A stretch of DNA of 64,000 nt from Lamprobacter modestohalophilus (GTDB lineage: Bacteria; Pseudomonadota; Gammaproteobacteria; Chromatiales; Chromatiaceae), in contig NZ_NRRY01000008.1 of NCBI RefSeq assembly GCF_016583905.1, positions 1 to 64,000 of the forward strand, written 5' to 3'. The position numbers and the translations under genes are program-made. This document shows, one piece after another, positions 59,216 through 64,000 of the stretch (position 1 is its first letter; every line of letters starts with the position of its first letter). The notes under the pieces were generated by a model, which ran no database searches, had not been told where the DNA came from, and was given only the letters and a program-made list of their open reading frames with translations.

Positions 59216-62200
59216 ATGAGTCTCGACGACGCCATCGATGTGTATGACCCCAAGCAACTCGACAGCCTGACCAAGGACGAGCTTGAGGCGCTGCCGTGCG
59301 GGACCATCCGGGTCGATGAGACCGGCGTCATTCTGTTCTACAGTCGCACCCAGAGCGCCATCACCCAACGCGATCCGCCGGCCGTGCTTGGCCGCAACTT
59401 CTTTACCGATGTCGCCCCCTGCACCGTGGTGCCGGAGTTCTATGGCCGCTTCCGGCGTGGCGTGCTGACCGGGGATCTCAGCGCCAGCTTCGAGTTCGTA
59501 TTCGATTTCGAGATGGAGCCGGTGCAGGTGCAGATCACCATGCGCGCCTCGGAGCGCCCGGGTGAGTTCTGGATCATCGTCGAACCCCTGCACAAGCTGC
59601 GTAGCCACGACACGCAGGCCGCCGAACGGCTGCTCAGCAACAAATACGGCGAACAACCGGTCAAGCTGTCATCGGCCTCGTTCGATTTTTCCCAGTGCGA
59701 TCGCGAGCCGATTGCCACCTGCGCGACCATTCAGCCGTTCGGCGTGCTGCTGGTGCTCGATCCGGCCAGCTTGCGCATCGAGGCCTGCAGCGCCAACAGC
59801 GCGATGTACCTGGGCATGGAGCCAGACGCTCTGCTCGACCGTCCGCTGCAAGACTTCTTGGCAGAAGATGCCGTCGGCCTTACCGCGGCCTTGGGGCTCA
59901 AGACCACAAAAGACCCGGAGCGCAGGGCGACAGACAGCGCGGCAGGAGAAAGTCCCGCAGCAGACAGCGATGCAGAAGACAGCGGCGCAGGAGACAGCGC
60001 TGCAGCAGACAGCCCTGCAGAAGGCTGCTCGGCAGCACAAGCAGCGGCGCACTCAACAGCAAGCGAGGCCGAGTCCGCGCGACTGTTAGCGCCCTCCCAG
60101 TTCCGCCTCAGCTGGCCGGGCATTGAGCTGCCATTGGATGCGCGTGTGCACTATTGGCGCGAACGCATCCTGCTCGAGCTGGAGCCCTATGGCGAGATGG
60201 CGATGGATCGCCGCATGCTCGGTTTTGACTTGGCCGCCTTCCAGCGCCTGCTGCGCAACAGCGAAGAGGCGGCACCCGCCTGCCAGCTCGCGGTCGACGC
60301 GCTGCGCTATCTGACCGGATGCGAGCGCGTGGTCGCCTATCGCTTCGACCCCAACCAAGATGGCGTGGTGATTGCCGAAAGTATCCTGCCAGGCAGCTGG
60401 CCCTCGATCCTCGGGCTGCGCTATCCAGCCACGGACATCCCGCGCCAAGCCCGCGCACTCTACGCCGAGACCCCGCTGCGCTACGCCCCGAGTCGTGATC
60501 ACGCCGAGGTGGCGCTGCTGAGCCGGTCCCTCGAGCCCAGCAGCGTCGATATCGGCATCGCACAACTGCGCGCCCAATCGCCGATCCATCGCAACTACCT
60601 CAAGCGTTTTGGCGTCAACGGCTCGATGTCGCTTTCCTTGATGGACGACCAGCGCCTGTGGGGGCTGATCATCTTCCACAACCGCGCACCGCATCCGGTC
60701 ACAGCCTACGTGCGCAAGCGTCTGATCGAGCTGGCCGGCTGCCTCTCGGGGCGGCTGTCACTGATCGAGGAGCGCAGCCAGAATCGCGCGCGTGAGCAGG
60801 GTATCGCCAAGGTCAACGCCATCGTCGGCGAGATCAACATCGAGCAGCCGTTCCCGGACAACCTGGTCGGCAAGGCCGGCATGCTCTGCACGCTGGTCGG
60901 TGCCGACCTGGTGCAGGTCTATCACCATGGCCGCCCGCTGTTCATCGGCCAGGACTGCCATCTCACCGCAGAGCAGATAGAGGCCCTGCTGCGCTTCCTG
61001 CGCACCCGACCCGGCGCCACCTGGAGCACCGACTGCCTGTCCGCCGAGTTCGAGCCGGCTGCAGCCTATCCCGAGCAGCTCTCCGGGGTGCTAGTGATCT
61101 ACCTCGACGAACAGCGTGAGCACTGCCTGCTGTTTGGTCGCAAACGCCTCCGCTATAGCGTCGACTGGGGCGCCGAGCCCGGCTCACTGCCGTTCCTCGA
61201 TGAGGCGCGCGCGCGGCCGCTCGGCTGGCCCAACCGGACCTTCCAGACCTGGCGCGAAGAGCGCACCCATCATGCGCCGGCCTGGTCAGCCACCGAACTG
61301 GCCACCGCCAAGGCCCTGAAGACCCTGCTGCAGCAGGTGATCGTGGCGCATGTGGCGCACTTCGAGCGGCTCGCGCAATCGCTCGCCAGCCAGCGCGACG
61401 CCCTGCAACGCTCGCGCGAGGAGATGCGCCATCGCGCCCTCCACGACAGCCTCACCGGACTGCCCAACCGGGCGTATTTTCGCGATGCCCTATTGCAGCA
61501 GATCGAGCGCTGCTGGACTGACGGCCGCCTGTTCGGCGTCGCCCTGCTCGATATCGATCATTTCAAGACCATCAACGACACCCTGGGACACGATCAAGGC
61601 GACCTACTGCTGTGCGCGGTGGCGCAACGCCTCAACGACAGCCTACCGCCACCTGCATTGGTCGCGCGGCTGGGCGGCGATGAGTTTGCGCTGCTGCTGC
61701 CGCAATCGGATTCCGGTGAGGCCTTGCGCCAAGCCCAACGCTTGATCGAGCAGCTGCGCCAAAGGATCGATGTCGACGACGGCAACTTCTCGATCACCGG
61801 CTCACTGGGGCTGACCATCGGCGACAAACACTCCGATCCCAGCGAGTTGCTCAAGCAGGCCGATCTAGCGCTGTACCGGGCCAAGGAAGCCGGCCGCAAC
61901 TGTGCCCGGCTGTTCGACAGCAGCCTGCAGACCGAGGCCTTAGCGCGACTGGCGATCGATCGCGCCGTGCTCGGGCGCTCGCCTGCGTTGGCGATCGAGC
62001 TGATGCTGCAGCCGCAATACCCTATTTGTAGCCGCGAGAGCGGCCAGCGCTTCGAGGTGCTGTCCCGTTGGCGCAGCAAAGACGGCGAGCTGATCATGCC
62101 GGGGGAATTCATCCCCGCCGCCGAGCGCAACGGCTTGATCCGCGCCGTCACCGGGGTGGTCATGCGCCAGACGATCCGGCTGTTGAAGGTCTGCCTGGAG

Positions 62201-62707
62201 CGCGGCGAAGACGATGTCATCATGGCGGTGAATGTCTCCGCCAGTGACCTCGAGGCGCAAAACTTTGCCCATCATCTGATCCAGGATCTGCATACGCTGG
62301 ATGTACCACCGGAGATGCTGACGGTCGAGATCACCGAATCGATGCTGCTGCGCATGACCCCAGGCGTCAAGTCCGCGCTTGAGCTACTGGCGCGCAGTGG
62401 CATCGGGCTGGCGCTCGACGACTTCGGCACCGGCTTCAGCTCGATGCTCTATCTGCGCGAGCTGCCGATCAGCGAGCTGAAGATCGATCGCGCCTTCATC
62501 AAGGGCATCGAGCAGCCGCATGACCGCAACCTGCTCGCCGGCATGATCGCCATGGCCCACTCGATCGGCAAGACCGTTGTCGCCGAAGGCATCGAGACCC
62601 AAGCGCAGCTGGAGATTCTGCAGGACCTTGGCTGTGATTGGGGGCAGGGTTTTCTGTGGTCCAAGCCGGTGCCGCCGGCTTTGGCTGCGGATTTTTTTAA
62701 GGCTTGA
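59216..62707 (+). CDS. PYP-bacteriophytochrome-GGDEF-EAL photoreceptor (Ppd-like)
   Basis: An 1163-residue fusion. Residues 1-127 are a photoactive-yellow-protein domain (GRNFFTDVAPCTVVPEFYGR): Cys69 is the p-coumaroyl site, with Tyr42, Thr50 and Arg52 at the PYP positions, but residue 46 is Gln, not Glu. The phytochrome part (~150-690) has Cys161 in DFSQCDREPI (biliverdin site), IQPFG for the usual IQPHG, GAF PATDIPRQARALY, the conserved His in SPIHRNYLKRFG, and a PHY tongue with PNRTF in place of PRxSF. GGDEF is intact (RLGGDEF, ~818-824) without an RxxD site. EAL is intact (E947, VNVSAS, VEITES, LDDFGTG, KIDRAF, AEGIET). Similar fusions are known from Thermochromatium and, with a kinase output, Rhodospirillum centenum. 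Confidence 0.95.
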   Translation: MSLDDAIDVYDPKQLDSLTKDELEALPCGTIRVDETGVILFYSRTQSAITQRDPPAVLGRNFFTDVAPCTVVPEFYGRFRRGVLTGDLSASFEFVFDFEMEPVQVQITMRASERPGEFWIIVEPLHKLRSHDTQAAERLLSNKYGEQPVKLSSASFDFSQCDREPIATCATIQPFGVLLVLDPASLRIEACSANSAMYLGMEPDALLDRPLQDFLAEDAVGLTAALGLKTTKDPERRATDSAAGESPAADSDAEDSGAGDSAAADSPAEGCSAAQAAAHSTASEAESARLLAPSQFRLSWPGIELPLDARVHYWRERILLELEPYGEMAMDRRMLGFDLAAFQRLLRNSEEAAPACQLAVDALRYLTGCERVVAYRFDPNQDGVVIAESILPGSWPSILGLRYPATDIPRQARALYAETPLRYAPSRDHAEVALLSRSLEPSSVDIGIAQLRAQSPIHRNYLKRFGVNGSMSLSLMDDQRLWGLIIFHNRAPHPVTAYVRKRLIELAGCLSGRLSLIEERSQNRAREQGIAKVNAIVGEINIEQPFPDNLVGKAGMLCTLVGADLVQVYHHGRPLFIGQDCHLTAEQIEALLRFLRTRPGATWSTDCLSAEFEPAAAYPEQLSGVLVIYLDEQREHCLLFGRKRLRYSVDWGAEPGSLPFLDEARARPLGWPNRTFQTWREERTHHAPAWSATELATAKALKTLLQQVIVAHVAHFERLAQSLASQRDALQRSREEMRHRALHDSLTGLPNRAYFRDALLQQIERCWTDGRLFGVALLDIDHFKTINDTLGHDQGDLLLCAVAQRLNDSLPPPALVARLGGDEFALLLPQSDSGEALRQAQRLIEQLRQRIDVDDGNFSITGSLGLTIGDKHSDPSELLKQADLALYRAKEAGRNCARLFDSSLQTEALARLAIDRAVLGRSPALAIELMLQPQYPICSRESGQRFEVLSRWRSKDGELIMPGEFIPAAERNGLIRAVTGVVMRQTIRLLKVCLERGEDDVIMAVNVSASDLEAQNFAHHLIQDLHTLDVPPEMLTVEITESMLLRMTPGVKSALELLARSGIGLALDDFGTGFSSMLYLRELPISELKIDRAFIKGIEQPHDRNLLAGMIAMAHSIGKTVVAEGIETQAQLEILQDLGCDWGQGFLWSKPVPPALAADFFKA
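59933..60037 (+). repeat. 15-bp x 7 in-frame repeat in the phytochrome gene
   Basis: Seven 15-bp units, mostly GACAGCNNNGCAGNA, encode DSAAG, ESPAA, DSDAE, DSGAG, DSAAA, DSPAE and GCSAA (~residues 240-274), in a loop between the phytochrome PAS and GAF domains. Confidence 0.9.
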
Positions 62708-62721
62708 GTGGCGAGTGGTTA

Positions 62722-64000
62722 GTGGTGAGTAGCGCGCAGCAGCGTCCGCAGCCGTTCGCCAGCCGCCCTTGGTGGAACCGCAATACCCTGTTGCGCGTGC
62801 TGGATGATCTGCTCTGGGCGGAGCTGAACCGATTGCGCCCGGGGCAGCTTGGGCTAAGACCGAGCGCAGAGTCCGCTGTAACGACTGAGCGGCGTGGGCC
62901 GATGTCTGATGCTGCGCTTCGACCTGATGCCGCGCTCGAGCTGGACAGCCTGGGGCTCGACTCGCTGGAATTTCTGGATATCACGACCCTGATCGCGGTG
63001 CAGTTCCATCTGCAACAGACCGGACTCGACAACCAGCTCCTGCAGCAGCGGCAGCTCGGCGCTTGGGCGCAGATCATCCTCGACAGCCGCGCGCGCTGGG
63101 ATCAAGCGCTGAGCTTTCAGACCTCCGGCTCAACCGGCCAGCCCAAGCTCTGCGCGCATCCAATGCACCGACTTGAGCAAGAGATCCAGTGGTTTGCCGG
63201 ACAGCTCGGCGATCGGCGCCGCGTCTTGAGCGCCGTGCCGGCGCATCACATCTACGGCTTCCTGTTCAACGCCATGCTCCCCGCGCTGCTCGGGATTCCG
63301 GTGCTCGACCTGCGCGCCGGGCTGCCGAGCAGCGCCCTCGCACAGGCGCAACCGGGCGATCTCATCGTCGGTCATCCGGCGTTCTTCGAGCTGGCGACGC
63401 GCGGCGACGGCGCCGTTGCGGACGATGTCATCGCACTGACCTCCACCGCCCCCTGCCCGCCAAGCCTGTGGCAGCAGTTGATCAGTGCCGGCTGCGCTCG
63501 GCTGATCGAGATCTACGGCAGCTCCGAGAACGCCGGCATCGGCGTGCGCGAGGCCGCGGATGTCCCGTTCAGGCTGCTGCCCCATTGGTCGCGCGCCAGC
63601 AAGACAACCGACCGCCTGCAGCCTGTTGATACGACGACCGAAGGTCAATCAAATCGCGTCGAAAAGGATGTGGATACCACGACGGTTTCGGCATCGGCCT
63701 CGGATACTGATACGGCTTCGGTCACGGATGCAGTGTCGGCCTTGGATACTGATGCGGCTTCGGCTTCAGATGCTGATTCGGTCTCGGAAACGGCTGCGGC
63801 TGCCAATACGGATATGGCTGCGACCGCAGCTGCGTCCGGTTTCCTGACACAGGTCGAGCTACAAGATCATCTCGATTGGCTGGACCACGAGCGCTTCTAT
63901 GTCCTCAGACGCCGCGATGGCGCGGTGCAGATCGGCGGGGTCAATGTCTTCCCGCAACGCATCGAGCGGCTGCTCTGCACGCATCCAGAGGTGGCCGAGG
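62722..64000 (+). CDS. 4-coumarate-CoA ligase, PYP-activation type (partial)
   Basis: An open frame to the window end (>425 codons), 15 bases after the photoreceptor gene. The N-terminal stretch is ACP-like (ELDSLGLDSLEFLDITTLIA). The adenylation domain follows, with AMP-binding motif TSGSTGQPK (~residue 136), PAHHIYGFLFNAMLPALLG and IEIYGSSENAGIG (~residue 265). This layout fits the ligase family that makes p-coumaroyl-CoA for PYP, and its place next to a PYP gene supports that. The start is GTG 62722 or 62725, with a weak RBS. A repeat-coded acidic Ser/Asp/Ala insert (~residues 321-371) precedes GFLTQVELQDHLDWLDHERF. The C-terminal lid is cut off. Confidence 0.82.
   Translation, partial: MVSSAQQRPQPFASRPWWNRNTLLRVLDDLLWAELNRLRPGQLGLRPSAESAVTTERRGPMSDAALRPDAALELDSLGLDSLEFLDITTLIAVQFHLQQTGLDNQLLQQRQLGAWAQIILDSRARWDQALSFQTSGSTGQPKLCAHPMHRLEQEIQWFAGQLGDRRRVLSAVPAHHIYGFLFNAMLPALLGIPVLDLRAGLPSSALAQAQPGDLIVGHPAFFELATRGDGAVADDVIALTSTAPCPPSLWQQLISAGCARLIEIYGSSENAGIGVREAADVPFRLLPHWSRASKTTDRLQPVDTTTEGQSNRVEKDVDTTTVSASASDTDTASVTDAVSALDTDAASASDADSVSETAAAANTDMAATAAASGFLTQVELQDHLDWLDHERFYVLRRRDGAVQIGGVNVFPQRIERLLCTHPEVAE
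63685..63834 (+). repeat. 6-bp-period in-frame repeat in the CoA ligase gene
   Basis: About 25 degenerate 6-bp units (GNNTCG, GATACT and similar) encode alternating Ala/Ser/Asp/Thr dipeptides. The tract sits within the adenylation domain, between the YGSSE motif and the DHLDWLDHERF motif. Confidence 0.85.

Overview
The window (about 64 kb, GC-rich, gammaproteobacterial gene style) most likely comes from a purple sulfur bacterium of the Chromatiaceae. The pointers are a Gly/Tyr/Pro-rich sulfur-globule protein, a photoactive-yellow-protein/bacteriophytochrome fusion followed by a probable p-coumaroyl-CoA ligase, an N-type ATPase operon tail, and small membrane proteins of a type known from Thiocystis-like genomes. 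No rRNA, tRNA or CRISPR array was seen.

Layout. (1) 1-3.7 kb: distal end of an N-ATPase operon (c-b-alpha-gamma order). b, alpha and gamma are intact, but the c-subunit gene looks decayed. (2) 3.8-10 kb: a DUF1840 protein, a secreted Cys-containing protein, and a HlyD/RbbA-like/YhhJ-like ABC exporter operon. (3) 10-13.2 kb: hicAB toxin-antitoxin and phosphoketolase, then an intergenic perfect palindrome. (4) 13.5-35.8 kb: a large sensory block with a STAS protein, hybrid CheA, MCP, CheW, CheB, CheR, two very large membrane histidine kinases carrying LOV-type (blue-light) PAS domains, a REC-EAL phosphodiesterase, an OmpR-type regulator and a second CheB. (5) 35.8-38.3 kb: an accessory pocket with a truncated DUF433 antitoxin, a YafQ/DinJ-like toxin-antitoxin pair with a palindromic operator, a PD-(D/E)XK-type protein and a 5'-truncated reading frame. 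(6) 38.3-47.6 kb: a 3110-residue cyclic beta-1,2-glucan synthase (NdvB-like). (7) 47.7-53.9 kb: envelope/stress genes (lipoprotein, CsbD, DUF2333, a 62-residue membrane protein), two Crp/Fnr regulators, a sulfur-globule protein and a transglutaminase. (8) 54-64 kb: a second sensory block with a PAS-GGDEF-EAL protein (degenerate EAL), a CheB-CheR-coiled-coil-PAS fusion, the PYP-phytochrome-GGDEF-EAL protein, and a PYP-activation CoA ligase cut by the window end.

How it fits together. Two sensory blocks link light input (LOV, PYP, bilin) to taxis (CheA, CheB, CheR, MCP) and to c-di-GMP turnover (GGDEF and EAL outputs). This is what a motile or biofilm-forming phototroph could use to choose between swimming and attachment according to light colour. 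A second, unexpected theme is short in-frame tandem repeats (periods 6, 12, 15, 18, 21 and 30 bp, all multiples of 3) embedded in linkers or loops of at least seven unrelated proteins.

All family assignments come from reading motifs by eye. No database search was run.
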